Shown here one piece after another: positions 43,605-53,023 of a stretch of DNA of 64,000 nt. The DNA comes from Micavibrio aeruginosavorus_D. GTDB taxonomy: Bacteria > Pseudomonadota > Alphaproteobacteria > Micavibrionales > Micavibrionaceae. The position numbers and the translations under genes were made by a program. Each line of letters begins with the position of its first letter. Position 1 is the first letter of the stretch. The notes below the pieces were generated by a model that was not told where the DNA came from, did not search any database, and worked only from the letters and a program-made list of their open reading frames with translations. The stretch spans positions 434,001 to 498,000 of the forward strand of contig NZ_CP195303.1 in the NCBI RefSeq assembly GCF_051245535.1, in the 5' to 3' direction.

Positions 43605-44444
43605 TTATTTAGACAGTTCAATACTGCGCGCCGTTGCCGCGGCGAGGGCATCGTCGAATGCGGATTGCATACGGTTATCCTTCAGCAAAACGTCCATCGC
43701 CGCCGCGGTTGTTCCGCCGGGGCTGGTGACGTTTTTACGCAACATGGCTGCGGGCGTGCCTGAATCTGCTGCGGCCAGAGCGGCGGAGCCGATCATTGTC
43801 TGGCGCGCCAATCGCATGGCGAAATTCTTGTCCAATCCGGCTTTCGTTCCGGCTTCGGCCAGAACTTCGATCAGATAAAACAGATAGGCCGGACCACTGC
43901 CCGACAGGGCGGTGACGGGGTCCAGCAATTTTTCATCGTCGACCCATTCCACCTGACCAATGGCGCGCAGCAGCGTGTTGGCAATCTGGCGCTGCTCTGC
44001 GCTTACGCCTGCGTTGGAGACGGCCACGGTAATACCTTCGCCAATGGCGGCGGGGGTGTTGGGCATGGAGCGAACAATGGCGCGGTCCATGCCGAAGTAA
44101 TTTTCAAACCCGCCAATCGTCTGCCCCGCCGCGATGGACAGAATAACGGCATTGGTGGGCACGATGTCTTTCAAATCCGGGCAAACCTGCGTCATGATTT
44201 GTGGTTTAACGGCCAGAACGACGACATCAATTTCCGATGCAATTTCACGCAAGGCGGCGGCGCTGTCGTACCCGCTGATGTTATCTTCATCCTGAAATTC
44301 ATCCGGCAATCCGGCGGGTTCCAGAACGAATACGTCACCAACAATGCGGGCGGAAATCCATCCGCGCAAAAGCGCAGACCCCATCTTGCCGCACCCGATC
44401 AGGGCGACAGACGGTTTCAAATTGCGCAATGGGCTGGATGGCAT
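43605..44444 (-). CDS. proC: Pyrroline-5-carboxylate reductase
   Basis: Last step of proline synthesis, NAD(P)H-dependent. 279 residues: 'ALIGCGKMGSALLRGWI' dinucleotide site, 'VVVLAVKPQ', 'VRSMPNTPAAIGEG', 'ALSGSGPAY', and the C-terminal 'VTSPGGTTAAAM' signature. The start at 44444 gives the family length; the frame runs on to 44657 across the YbjN gene. Follows the YbjN-like gene by 20 bases. Confidence 0.95.
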   Translation of the reverse strand: MPSSPLRNLKPSVALIGCGKMGSALLRGWISARIVGDVFVLEPAGLPDEFQDEDNISGYDSAAALREIASEIDVVVLAVKPQIMTQVCPDLKDIVPTNAVILSIAAGQTIGGFENYFGMDRAIVRSMPNTPAAIGEGITVAVSNAGVSAEQRQIANTLLRAIGQVEWVDDEKLLDPVTALSGSGPAYLFYLIEVLAEAGTKAGLDKNFAMRLARQTMIGSAALAAADSGTPAAMLRKNVTSPGGTTAAAMDVLLKDNRMQSAFDDALAAATARSIELSK

Positions 44445-44464
44445 GGGAATGGGATTTGCTTCGC

Positions 44465-44965
44465 TTATGCTTCTCCGGCGGTGTCTTGCGCCGCCAGTTT
44501 CAGCAGGGAATGGTCCATCGTGCCCGTGTCCGACATCATCTGGAACAACGGGTAATAGCGTTCGCATTCGGCCACGGCAATTTCCATCAGATCGCCAACG
44601 AAATCGGCACCGGATGTTTGCGTTTGCCCGCGGAACAGGCTGGTGTGGCGGAAGCACGGCGTGCCGTTGGTGGGCAGGTCAAAATGGCCCAGCCAGACAT
44701 CGGCGTTCACATCCATCAATGCATTGGCCATCAGGCCGCGATGCTCCGTCGGGATGGACAGGTTATATTGGCAGGAAAACTGCATCGCACTGAATTGTTC
44801 CTGCCACACGAAAACCATGCGGTACGTGCCGTGGCGGGCGGCGACCGTAACGGTCAGCTCGTCATCATTCATGCGGTTGAAGGACCAGTCCTGACCGGAC
44901 AAAATGTCTTCCACGCTGTCCAGCGGGTTGCTGATTTCATCCAAAAAATCGATATGGTCGGTCAT
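44465..44965 (-). CDS. YbjN-domain protein
   Basis: 166 residues resembling the YbjN family, with an SRC/chaperone-like alpha/beta fold: 'NPLDSVEDILSGQDWSFNRMNDDEL', 'YRMVFVWQEQFSAMQFSC', 'LMANALMDVNADVWLGHFDL'. Family members are linked to stress and motility regulation by genetic data only. It sits between ubiK and proC, with 11- and 20-base gaps, in one probable operon. Confidence 0.8.
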   Translation of the reverse strand: MTDHIDFLDEISNPLDSVEDILSGQDWSFNRMNDDELTVTVAARHGTYRMVFVWQEQFSAMQFSCQYNLSIPTEHRGLMANALMDVNADVWLGHFDLPTNGTPCFRHTSLFRGQTQTSGADFVGDLMEIAVAECERYYPLFQMMSDTGTMDHSLLKLAAQDTAGEA

Positions 44966-44976
44966 GGCTTCTGCCC

Positions 44977-45294
44977 TTACTTCTTTTTCTTTGTGGTTTT
45001 TGTTGCTTTGGGTGCGGCTTTCTTTGTGGCCGTTTTTTTCGGCGCTGCCTTTTTACCCTCGGCAACGCTCAACGCCGCTTCCAGCTCGTCCACGCGCTTG
45101 CGCAATTTATCAACGGCCCCGGCCAGACGGTCGAAATCGTCACGGGGGACCAGATCCAACTTCGCGGCCATATCTTCGATCCGGGCGCGGATATCATCAT
45201 GGATCTGCTGGTGCAGTCCGCTGAAAATATTGACGGCACCGCCTGCAACGCGGGCGAGATCGTCCAAAATCCGTGGATCGGGTTTCATGGTCAT
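44977..45294 (-). CDS. ubiK: Ubiquinone biosynthesis accessory factor UbiK (YqiC/BMFP family)
   Basis: 105 residues. An amphipathic N-terminal half ('ILDDLARVAGGAVNIFSGLHQQI') is followed by a coiled coil ('VPRDDFDRLAGAVDKLRKRVDELEAAL'), the classical membrane-fusogenic trimer. The C-terminal 26 residues are Lys/Ala/Thr rich (KKAAPKATKTTKKKK), an extension that may interact with membrane or nucleic acid. Start at 45294 with AGGTG upstream. Confidence 0.85.
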   Translation of the reverse strand: MTMKPDPRILDDLARVAGGAVNIFSGLHQQIHDDIRARIEDMAAKLDLVPRDDFDRLAGAVDKLRKRVDELEAALSVAEGKKAAPKKTATKKAAPKATKTTKKKK

Positions 45295-45528
45295 GCTTGG
45301 CACCTGTGCTTGAATAGAGAAAGGGATAACAGGCCGGGGCGGGGGGCTTCAACGGTTTCAGCGTGCGGTTTCAAACATATCCACCTCGTTTTTACGGCGT
45401 TTTCCGGAGTCTGTGAACAAAACCCGAAAAAGCCCTGTATATCCGGGGATTTAACCTTTTTTCGCGGGCGGGGCGGTGCTATTTCTGGTGGGGCAAAACT
45501 GCGCCATTTTCCGGAAGGGGTATCAGAT

Positions 45529-46518
45529 ATGATTATTGTCACGGGCGGAGCCGGGTTTATCGGGTCCAATCTTGTCGCCGCACTGGAAGATCGCGGCATC
45601 ACCAATCTGGTCGTCTGCGACACGTTAGGCAGTGATGATAAATGGCGTAATATTTCCAAACGGGAATTGCGCGATGTCGTTCACCCCGACCATCTGATGG
45701 ATTATATGAACGCCCACGCGGGCGAAGTGCAGGCCGTTTTCCACATGGGCGCGATTTCCGCAACCACGGAACGCGATGCCGATGCCATTACCCAAAACAA
45801 TTTCACCGCCACGCGCCTGCTGTGGAAATGGTGTGCGGCGCATAATGTGCGTTTGATTTATGCGTCATCCGCCGCGACATATGGCGATGGCGATGCCGGG
45901 TTCGTGGACAATGACGCACCGGAATTTTTGGCGAAATTGCGCCCGCTCAACCCCTATGGCTGGTCGAAACATCTGTTTGACCGCCGCACTGCCCGTATCG
46001 TGCGTGACGGCAGCGAACCGACCCCGCCGCAATGGGCCGGGTTAAAATTCTTCAACGTCTATGGCCCGAACGAATATCATAAAAGCGAGCAGATGAGCGT
46101 GGTTTGCAAGCTGTATCCGCAAGTGATGGCGGGCGCATCGGCGCGTTTGTTCAAATCCGCCAATCCGAATTACGGTGATGGCGGCCAGATCCGCGATTTT
46201 ATCTATGTTGATGATTGCGTGTCGGTGATGATGTGGCTGTACGACAATCCGGGCATCAACGGATTGTTCAACGTGGGCACGGGCAAGGCCCGCAGTTTCA
46301 AGGATCTGGCCGAGGCCGTCTTTGCCGCCGCCGATAAGAAGCCGAAAATCCAGTATATCGACATGCCGCAGGAATTGCAGGCGAAGTACCAATATTACAC
46401 GCAGGCCGACATGACCAAATTGCGTGCCGCCGGATACGACAAGCCCTTTACCGATCTGGAAGAGGGCGTGCGCCGGTACGTGCAGGATTTCATGTCTCAA
46501 TCTGACCAGTATCGTTAA
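45529..46518 (+). CDS. hldD: ADP-L-glycero-D-manno-heptose-6-epimerase
   Basis: 329 residues. NADP-dependent extended SDR that makes the heptose of LPS inner core: 'VTGGAGFIGSNL', 'MGAISATTERD', 'SSAATYGDG', catalytic 'YGWSK', and 'ADMTKLRAAGYDKPFTDLEEG' near the C terminus, a family hallmark. The start at 45529 follows GGAAGGGG; an open frame upstream has no family match. Leads the run hldD-lgt-midA-pgeF. Confidence 0.94.
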   Translation: MIIVTGGAGFIGSNLVAALEDRGITNLVVCDTLGSDDKWRNISKRELRDVVHPDHLMDYMNAHAGEVQAVFHMGAISATTERDADAITQNNFTATRLLWKWCAAHNVRLIYASSAATYGDGDAGFVDNDAPEFLAKLRPLNPYGWSKHLFDRRTARIVRDGSEPTPPQWAGLKFFNVYGPNEYHKSEQMSVVCKLYPQVMAGASARLFKSANPNYGDGGQIRDFIYVDDCVSVMMWLYDNPGINGLFNVGTGKARSFKDLAEAVFAAADKKPKIQYIDMPQELQAKYQYYTQADMTKLRAAGYDKPFTDLEEGVRRYVQDFMSQSDQYR

Positions 46519-46533
46519 GGGTAACACTTCATC

Positions 46534-47337
46534 ATGGCCATTCCATTTCCAGATATTGACCCGATCGCGTTTTCCGTCGGCCCGCTGGTGGTGCGGTGGT
46601 ATGCGCTGGCCTATATCGCCGGGTTTGTTCTGGGGTGGCGTTATGCGCTGTATTTGTGCGGCCTGACCAAGGATGCGCGCCCGAACGCGCTGGACATCGA
46701 TGATTTCCTGCCCTGGGGCATTCTGGGTGTTATTCTGGGCGGGCGTGTCGGCTATGTGTTGTTCTACCAATTGCCGATGTATATGGCCGAACCGTTGGAG
46801 ATTTTGAAAGTCTGGAACGGCGGCATGTCGTTCCATGGCGGGGCGGCTGGCGCGATTATCGCCATGATGATTTACGCATGGGTGAAGAAAATCTCCTTCC
46901 TGCGTCTGGCCGATATTTTCTGCTGTGGCGTGCCCATCGGCTTGTTTTTTGGTCGTCTGGCCAATTTCGTCAACGGCGAATTGTTTGGCCGCACGACGGA
47001 TGTGGCGTGGGGCGTTGTGTTCCCGCATGGTGGGCCAATGCCGCGCCACCCCAGCCAGATTTACGAAGCCCTGCTGGAAGGGGCGTTGCTGTTTATCGTC
47101 CTGTATCTGTTCGCCCGCCGCGATGCCATTCGTAACCGTCCGGGCATTATCGCCGGGACGTTCTTGATCGGTTACGGTATATCGCGTGTTATCATCGAAT
47201 TCTTCCGCGAACCGGATGTGCAGATTGGCTATATCATGGACATCTTCACGATGGGACAGGTGTTGTGCGTGCCGATGATTTTGGTGGGTGCGTATGTCGT
47301 CTGGTACGCCATGCGCCGGGGTTTGCGCAATGCCTGA
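46534..47337 (+). CDS. lgt: Prolipoprotein diacylglyceryl transferase
   Basis: 267-residue inner-membrane enzyme that adds diacylglycerol to the lipobox Cys of prolipoproteins. Seven hydrophobic segments. Signatures are 'NGGMSFHGGAAGAI', 'GRLANFVNGELFGR' and 'PRHPSQIYEALLEG'. Its clients would include the lipoproteins at 25490 and 62676. Overlaps the next gene by 8 bases. Confidence 0.96.
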   Translation: MAIPFPDIDPIAFSVGPLVVRWYALAYIAGFVLGWRYALYLCGLTKDARPNALDIDDFLPWGILGVILGGRVGYVLFYQLPMYMAEPLEILKVWNGGMSFHGGAAGAIIAMMIYAWVKKISFLRLADIFCCGVPIGLFFGRLANFVNGELFGRTTDVAWGVVFPHGGPMPRHPSQIYEALLEGALLFIVLYLFARRDAIRNRPGIIAGTFLIGYGISRVIIEFFREPDVQIGYIMDIFTMGQVLCVPMILVGAYVVWYAMRRGLRNA

Positions 47338-48433
47338 AACCCTGACCGATATTCTGATCCGTCATATCCGTGATAACGGTCCGATCAGCGTATCGCATTT
47401 CATGGGTTTGGCGTTGGGGCATCCGCAATACGGTTATTACATGAATCGCGACCCGTTCGGGCGGCTGGGTGATTTTGTTACCGCGCCGGAAATTTCCCAA
47501 TTGTTTGGTGAAATGGTCGGGGTGTGGATGGCGGATTTATGGCTGCGCATGGGCGCGCCCGCGCCGTTCCTGCTGGCCGAAGCCGGGCCGGGACGTGGGA
47601 CGTTGATGGCCGATATTTTGCGCGCCACGCGCAAGGTGGATGGGTTCCACGCCGCCATGCAAATCCACCTGATTGAAACCAGCCCAGCCTTGCGCACCCT
47701 TCAAACCCATGCCTTGGCCGGGTTTACCCCCCATTGGCACGATTCAATCGATACATTGCCCGATGATGCGCCGATCCTGTTTGTGGCGAATGAATTTCTG
47801 GATGCGTTGCCGATCATACAATTGATGCATGGTGACAAGGGGTGGGCGGAACGCGTTATCGGCCTGTCCGATGATGGGCAATTGATGTTTGGTTTAGTGC
47901 CTGCCGATCCGTCTCTGGTCGCGGCCATTCCCGATAATCTGGACCCAAAAGATGGGCAGGGTGTTTATGAAGTGTCACCCGCACGGTCCGGGTTTACAGC
48001 CTTGCTCAGCGAGCGGATCGAACGTCAGGGTGGTGCGGCCTTGTTCATCGATTACGGCCATGGGCATCACGGCATGGGCGATACGTTACAGGCGATGCGG
48101 GCGCATAAATTCGTAGGCGTGTTCGAAGATGTTGGAACGGCCGACATCACCAGTCACGTCGATTTCGAAGCGGTCGCGGAAACCGCCATTCATCACGGGG
48201 CCAGTGTTTATGGCCCGGTTGAACAATGGCAATTTCTGGAAGACATGGGCATTCGTATGCGGGCTGCGCATTTAATTAACAATGCGACCGATGAAAAACT
48301 GGCCGATGCTGTACGCGATGGGCTGGAGCGGCTTATTTCACCCGATCAAATGGGATCGTTATTCAAGGTTCTGGCCATTTGTCACGATGCGGCACCGATG
48401 CCGTCCGGGTTTGGAGAGGATATCACGCCATGA
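47330..48433 (+). CDS. SAM-dependent methyltransferase, MidA/NDUFAF7 family
   Basis: 367 residues. Family that in mitochondria methylates an Arg of complex I subunit NDUFS2. 'PISVSHFMGLALGHPQYGYYMNRDPFG', 'DFVTAPEISQLFGE', SAM site 'LAEAGPGRGTLMADIL', 'FVANEFLDALPI' and 'ALFIDYGHG' match in order. A bacterial complex I target is plausible by homology. Coupled to lgt upstream and pgeF downstream. Confidence 0.9.
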   Translation: MPETLTDILIRHIRDNGPISVSHFMGLALGHPQYGYYMNRDPFGRLGDFVTAPEISQLFGEMVGVWMADLWLRMGAPAPFLLAEAGPGRGTLMADILRATRKVDGFHAAMQIHLIETSPALRTLQTHALAGFTPHWHDSIDTLPDDAPILFVANEFLDALPIIQLMHGDKGWAERVIGLSDDGQLMFGLVPADPSLVAAIPDNLDPKDGQGVYEVSPARSGFTALLSERIERQGGAALFIDYGHGHHGMGDTLQAMRAHKFVGVFEDVGTADITSHVDFEAVAETAIHHGASVYGPVEQWQFLEDMGIRMRAAHLINNATDEKLADAVRDGLERLISPDQMGSLFKVLAICHDAAPMPSGFGEDITP

Positions 48434-49233
48434 CCACAATCGATGTTCCATGCTACAGCGATGGAAATTTCATTTCACCGATGATCACCAACATCGCGCA
48501 CGGTTTCTTTGGTCGCCGTGGCGGCGTGAGCAAGGGGCTCTATACCGCACTCAATTGCGGTTTGGGCACGCAGGATGATGCCGATGCTGTTGTCGAAAAC
48601 CGCAAACGTGTGGCCGATGTTCTTGGCGCGGCCCCCGATCATTTGATCAGCATGAAACAAGTGCACAGCGCGACATGCGTCTATGTCGATAAACCATGGA
48701 CCGTGGAAACGCGCCCCGATGCGGATGGATTTGTGACGGATGTGCCGGGGCTGGCCCTTGGTGTTCTGACGGCGGATTGCGGTCCGATCTTGTTTTACGG
48801 TGAAAAATCCAGCGGCGCGCCCGTTATCGGCGCGGCCCATGCCGGGTGGGGTGGGGCGTTGAACGGTGTTCTGGAATCCACCGTGCGTGAAATGGCCCGC
48901 CATGGCGCGGCGCTGGACGGCATTCATGCCAGCATCGGTCCCTGCATTGGTCCGGCGTCTTATGAAGTGAAGATGGATTTTATCGGTAATTTCCTGAATC
49001 AAGACCCGGAGAATGAGCGGTTCTTCAAACCCGGCCGAGCAGATGACAGCTATTACTTCGATTTGCCGGGCTATATCGCATGGCGGCTGGCCGTGGCCGG
49101 GGTGCGGCATGTATCGATCGGCGGGCAGGATACGTATAGTGCCGACCATGATTGGTTCAGCTATCGCCGTGCAACGCACCGGAAAGAGGCCGATTATGGA
49201 AGGCAGATTTCTGCGATTATGATCCGCAATTAA
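48430..49233 (+). CDS. pgeF: Peptidoglycan editing factor PgeF (YfiH, laccase-domain)
   Basis: 267 residues. Zn-dependent YfiH fold thought to remove mis-incorporated L-Ser from UDP-MurNAc. 'KQVHSATC', 'LTADCGPILFY', 'GAAHAGWGGALNGVL' and 'IGPCIGPASYEV' supply the metal-binding His/Cys set. Overlaps midA by ATGA. The laccase activity reported for homologues is now considered secondary. Confidence 0.92.
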   Translation: MTTIDVPCYSDGNFISPMITNIAHGFFGRRGGVSKGLYTALNCGLGTQDDADAVVENRKRVADVLGAAPDHLISMKQVHSATCVYVDKPWTVETRPDADGFVTDVPGLALGVLTADCGPILFYGEKSSGAPVIGAAHAGWGGALNGVLESTVREMARHGAALDGIHASIGPCIGPASYEVKMDFIGNFLNQDPENERFFKPGRADDSYYFDLPGYIAWRLAVAGVRHVSIGGQDTYSADHDWFSYRRATHRKEADYGRQISAIMIRN

Positions 49234-49244
49234 CCCTTAATCGG

Positions 49245-49272
49245 TTGATTTTCGTGGGGGATTTTTTATAGT
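49245..49272 (+). promoter_or_regulatory. Candidate sigma-70 type promoter of prs
   Basis: TTGATT, a 16-base spacer, then TATAGT, about 44 bases before the prs ATG. Good match by eye. Confidence 0.45.
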
Positions 49273-49315
49273 TGCCCCATTCCAATGCATTCAAAACAGC
49301 AGGGACCGCGCCGTC

Positions 49316-50254
49316 ATGAAAATCATCGCAGGGAATTCCAACCTTCCGCTGGCGCAGGCCATTTCCGAGTATCTTGAAATTCCGCTGGCCAAGGCGACGA
49401 TCCGCCGCTTCTCCGACATGGAAGCCTTCGTGGAAATTCAGGAAAATGTCCGGGGCGAAGATGTGTTCGTGGTGCAATCCACATGCTATCCCGCCAACGA
49501 CAATTTGATGGAATTGCTGATCACCATTGATGCGTTGCGCCGTGGATCGGCCCGCCGCATTACCGCGGTTATCCCGTATTTCGGTTACGCGCGTCAGGAT
49601 CGCAAAACGGGTGGCCGCACGCCGATTTCGGCGAAGCTGGTCGCCAATCTGATTACCGCCGCCGGTGTGGACCGGGTTCTGACGTTGGAACTGCATGCCG
49701 GGCAGATTCAGGGCTTCTTTGACATCCCTCTGGACAATTTGATCGTCGGCCCGGTGTTCGTGCCGGAAATTGAAAAACGGTTCGCGGGCAAGGAAAGCCA
49801 GTTGGTCATCGTGTCCCCGGACGTGGGCGGCGTGGTTCGCGCGCGGGCGCTGGCCAAGCGCCTGAATGCCGATCTGGCGATTATTGATAAACGCCGGGAG
49901 CAAGCGGGCGTGTCCGAGGTCATGAACGTGATCGGGCATGTTGAGGGGAAAATCTGCCTGATGGTGGATGATATTGTGGATTCCGGCGGAACATTGTGCA
50001 ACGCGGCTGACGCCTTGATTGATCAGGGGGCCACGGCGGTTCAGGCCTATGTCGTCCATGGCGTCCTGTCCGGCGCCGCGGTGGACCGGATTTCCAAGTC
50101 CAAAATCGAACGGATGGTCATTACGGACTCGATTCCGGCCACGGATGCGGTCAAAAATGCCAGCAATATCGAGCAGTTAACGGTTTCCCGCCTGATGGGC
50201 GAGGCAATCCGCCGGATCAGCAACGAAGAGTCGATTTCGGCCCTGTTTATCTAA
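49316..50254 (+). CDS. prs: Ribose-phosphate pyrophosphokinase
   Basis: 312 residues. Makes PRPP from ribose 5-phosphate and ATP for nucleotide, His and Trp synthesis. 'YFGYARQDRKTGGRTPISAK' is the flexible loop with catalytic residues, 'LELHAGQIQGFFDIPLDNL' follows, and 'MVDDIVDSGGTLCNAA' is the PRPP loop. Monocistronic with a candidate promoter and followed by a REP-like repeat. Confidence 0.97.
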   Translation: MKIIAGNSNLPLAQAISEYLEIPLAKATIRRFSDMEAFVEIQENVRGEDVFVVQSTCYPANDNLMELLITIDALRRGSARRITAVIPYFGYARQDRKTGGRTPISAKLVANLITAAGVDRVLTLELHAGQIQGFFDIPLDNLIVGPVFVPEIEKRFAGKESQLVIVSPDVGGVVRARALAKRLNADLAIIDKRREQAGVSEVMNVIGHVEGKICLMVDDIVDSGGTLCNAADALIDQGATAVQAYVVHGVLSGAAVDRISKSKIERMVITDSIPATDAVKNASNIEQLTVSRLMGEAIRRISNEESISALFI

Positions 50255-50273
50255 CTTTTCTGAACATTGAATT

Positions 50274-50359
50274 GTCATCCCCGCCTTGTGCGGGGATCCG
50301 GGGCCACGGGCCCCCAATTATCCCGGTCATTCCGGATCCCCGCACAAGGCGGGGATGAC
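50274..50359. repeat. REP-like inverted repeat, copy 3
   Basis: Outer arms GTCATCCCCGCCTTGTGCGG / CCGCACAAGGCGGGGATGAC are exact complements; a central GGGGCC...GGCCCC hairpin lies between. Same family as copies 1, 2 and 4. Lies 19 bases after prs. Confidence 0.88.
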
Positions 50360-50532
50360 GGGCGGGCGGGGCGGAGACGGTGTGAAAAGGTTAAGTTTTC
50401 GCCCGGTTTCCTTGCTTTACCCCCTGTTTTCGCTTGCCTTTCCCCTCTGTTTTGTGGTTTTTAGGCCCTGTTCGGGCCAAACCCCCCTGGAGGCGGCCCT
50501 GTTTTAAATGCCAGACATAAAGGAATGACACC

Positions 50533-51171
50533 ATGTCGAAGAAATTTTCGCTGACGGCGGAAAAACGTGACGGGGCAGGTAAGGGGATCGCCCGCGCACT
50601 GCGCCGTGAACACAAAATCCCTGCGGTTGTATACGGCGATAGCAAAGAGCCTATCTCCATTACCCTGCCGCTGAAAGAAATCACGCTGGAATACCACAAG
50701 GGTTACATGTTCACACATCTGTGTGAAATCACCGTTGGTGGTCAGACACACCTGACCCTGGCCCGTGATGTTCAATTGCACCCGGTAACCGACAAAATCA
50801 TTCACGTTGATTTCCTGCGCGTGACGCCGAAAACCCGTATTAAGGTTGACGTGCCGGTTCACTTCATCAACGACGAAGAATGCAAAGGCCTGAAAGCCGG
50901 TGGCGTTCTGAACGTTGTTCACCATGAAGTTGTTCTGGAATGCGCTGCTACGGACATTCCGGAATTCGTTGAAGTCGACCTGACCAACTATGATCTGGGC
51001 GATGTCATTCACATGGACGTTGTGACGTTGCCGAAGGGCGCGACCTCCGTTCTGGAAGGTGACGAAACCATTGCAACGATCGCCGTTCCGCGCGCTGTTG
51101 TTGAAGTGGAAGACGCTCCGGTTGCGGCTGACGCTGTACCGGCATCGACCGAGAAAAAAGAAGCCGAATAA
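50533..51171 (+). CDS. rplY: 50S ribosomal protein L25 (general stress CTC form)
   Basis: 212 residues. The N-terminal L25 domain binds 5S rRNA ('GAGKGIARALRREHKIPAVVYG'), and a C-terminal TL5/CTC beta domain ('VHVDFLRVTPKTRIKVDVPVHF'-like, 'VLEGDETIATI') follows. This is the long form rather than the short E. coli form. Next come pth, ychF and add, an arrangement seen in many bacteria. Confidence 0.95.
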   Translation: MSKKFSLTAEKRDGAGKGIARALRREHKIPAVVYGDSKEPISITLPLKEITLEYHKGYMFTHLCEITVGGQTHLTLARDVQLHPVTDKIIHVDFLRVTPKTRIKVDVPVHFINDEECKGLKAGGVLNVVHHEVVLECAATDIPEFVEVDLTNYDLGDVIHMDVVTLPKGATSVLEGDETIATIAVPRAVVEVEDAPVAADAVPASTEKKEAE

Positions 51172-51181
51172 GCTTTTTCGG

Positions 51182-51254
51182 ACCGGCGCCGTGGTTTCGC
51201 GCATTGCCCGTTTTTTGGGTGTTTGTTCGCGGGACATACGGCGCCGGTTTTCTA
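51182..51254 (+). terminator. Long-loop inverted repeat between rplY and pth
   Basis: 11-base perfect arms ACCGGCGCCGT (51182) and ACGGCGCCGGT (51239) enclose 46 bases and are followed by TTTTC. Could be a terminator or attenuator; the long loop makes this uncertain. Confidence 0.35.
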
Positions 51255-51292
51255 TTCAATCACCGCGTAATGAAGACGACCGGACGAATTCC

Positions 51293-51883
51293 ATGTGGCT
51301 TTTGGTTGGTCTGGGCAATCCCGGCCAGAAATATGCCGATAACCGGCACAATATCGGGTTTATGGCGGTTGATGCCATTGCCCGTGCCCACGGTTTTCCC
51401 GATTTCCGGACGAAGTTTCAAGGGTTGCTGACCGAAGGCCGCATTGGCGGTGAAAAGGTCGCCCTGTTCAAGCCGCAAACCTATATGAATGAATCGGGAT
51501 TAGCCGTTGGGGCCGCGGCCAAGTTTTTTAAGGTGACGCCGAACCGCATTCTCGTGTTCCACGATGAACTGGATCTGGCGGCATCGAAATTGCGGATCAA
51601 GTTGGGTGGCGGTCACGCCGGGCACAATGGTCTGCGGTCGATTGATTCCCATCTGGGGCGCGCCGATTATATGCGCGTGCGGTTGGGCATTGGTCACCCG
51701 GGGGATAAAGATCGCGTTCACGGCCATGTGCTGGGCGATTTTTCCAAGGACGAACAGAAATGGGTCGATGCGATGATGAAATCCATCCCCGATCATGTGG
51801 GCCTGATCCTGTCGGGCAAAGAGAATGATTTTATGAGCAAGGTCGCAAGCGATCTTCAACCGCCTAAAGAGCAAAGCGTGTAA
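51293..51883 (+). CDS. pth: Peptidyl-tRNA hydrolase
   Basis: 196 residues. Releases tRNA from dropped-off peptidyl-tRNA. 'GLGNPGQKYADNRHNIGF' contains the catalytic His, 'KPQTYMNESG' and 'FHDELDL' follow, and 'GGHAGHNGLRSI' completes the site. The ATG at 51293 starts the family match; there is no strong ribosome site. Confidence 0.96.
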   Translation: MWLLVGLGNPGQKYADNRHNIGFMAVDAIARAHGFPDFRTKFQGLLTEGRIGGEKVALFKPQTYMNESGLAVGAAAKFFKVTPNRILVFHDELDLAASKLRIKLGGGHAGHNGLRSIDSHLGRADYMRVRLGIGHPGDKDRVHGHVLGDFSKDEQKWVDAMMKSIPDHVGLILSGKENDFMSKVASDLQPPKEQSV

Positions 51884-51895
51884 AGGACGAAGAAA

Positions 51896-53002
51896 ATGGG
51901 TTTTAATTGCGGGATTGTCGGTCTGCCGAACGTTGGGAAATCAACATTGTTTAACGCCCTGACGGCAACGGCGGCGGCGCAGGCGGCAAACTTTCCGTTC
52001 TGCACGATTGAACCGAACGTGGGCCGCGTGGCTGTGCCGGATGCACGCCTCGATAAAATCGCCACCATCGGCAAATCGGCGCAGATCGTGCCGACACAAT
52101 TGGAATTTGTTGATATTGCCGGTCTGGTAAAGGGCGCGAGCAAGGGCGAAGGTCTGGGAAACCAATTTCTGGCCAACATCCGTGAAACCGATGCCATCGT
52201 GCATGTGTTGCGTTGCTTTGATGATGAAAATGTCATCCACGTTGAAGGATCTGTTGATCCGATCCGTGATGCCGAAGTGATCGAAACGGAATTGATGCTA
52301 GCCGATCTGGAATCGGTTGAACGCCAGATCGTCAGCACGACGAAAAAAGCAAAATCCGGCGACAAGGATATTAAAGTCCAGTTGGCCGTGATGGAGAAGG
52401 TTAAGGTTGCATTGGATGCGGGCCAACCCGCCCGTGTCGTCGTGCCGAATCTGGCCGAAGATGAGAAGAAGCCGTTTGCCATGCTGCAACTGTTGACCTC
52501 AAAACCGATCCTGTATGTCTGCAACGTATCCGAGGCCGATGCGGCCACGGGCAATGAGTGGACGAAGAAAGTCGCCGACATGGCGAAGGCGCAAGGCGCG
52601 CAGCATGTTGTGATCAGCGCCGCGATTGAATCCGAAATCGCCCAATTGGGTTCGGAGGAGGAGAAAGAAGAATTCCTCTCCACCCTCAATCTGGAAGAAG
52701 CGGGCCTGAACAAAATTATCCGTGCGGGTTATACCCTGTTGGGTCTGCAAACCTATTTCACTGTGGGCCCGAAAGAAGCCCGTGCGTGGACGGTTTTGAA
52801 GGGAGCACGCGCGCCGCAGGCCGCGGGCGAAATCCACTCCGATATCGAACGCGGTTTTATCCGTGCCGAAGTAATTGCCTATAGCGACTTCATCGCCTTG
52901 AATGGCGAGCAAGGCGCAAAAGACGCCGGTAAAATGCGCGTCGAAGGCAAAGAATATGTCGTTCAAGACGGCGACATCATGTTGTTCCGCCACAGCGGTT
53001 GA
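51896..53002 (+). CDS. ychF: Ribosome-associated ATPase/GTPase YchF (OLA1 family)
   Basis: 368 residues. 'GIVGLPNVGKSTLFNAL' P-loop, 'DIAGLVKGASKGEGLGNQFL' switch region, the non-canonical G4 typical of an ATP-preferring Obg relative, and a C-terminal TGS domain ending 'VQDGDIMLFRHSG'. Lies 12 bases after pth, a very common pairing. Confidence 0.97.
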   Translation: MGFNCGIVGLPNVGKSTLFNALTATAAAQAANFPFCTIEPNVGRVAVPDARLDKIATIGKSAQIVPTQLEFVDIAGLVKGASKGEGLGNQFLANIRETDAIVHVLRCFDDENVIHVEGSVDPIRDAEVIETELMLADLESVERQIVSTTKKAKSGDKDIKVQLAVMEKVKVALDAGQPARVVVPNLAEDEKKPFAMLQLLTSKPILYVCNVSEADAATGNEWTKKVADMAKAQGAQHVVISAAIESEIAQLGSEEEKEEFLSTLNLEEAGLNKIIRAGYTLLGLQTYFTVGPKEARAWTVLKGARAPQAAGEIHSDIERGFIRAEVIAYSDFIALNGEQGAKDAGKMRVEGKEYVVQDGDIMLFRHSG

Positions 53003-53023
53003 TTGAAAAAGGGAGCCAATGTC

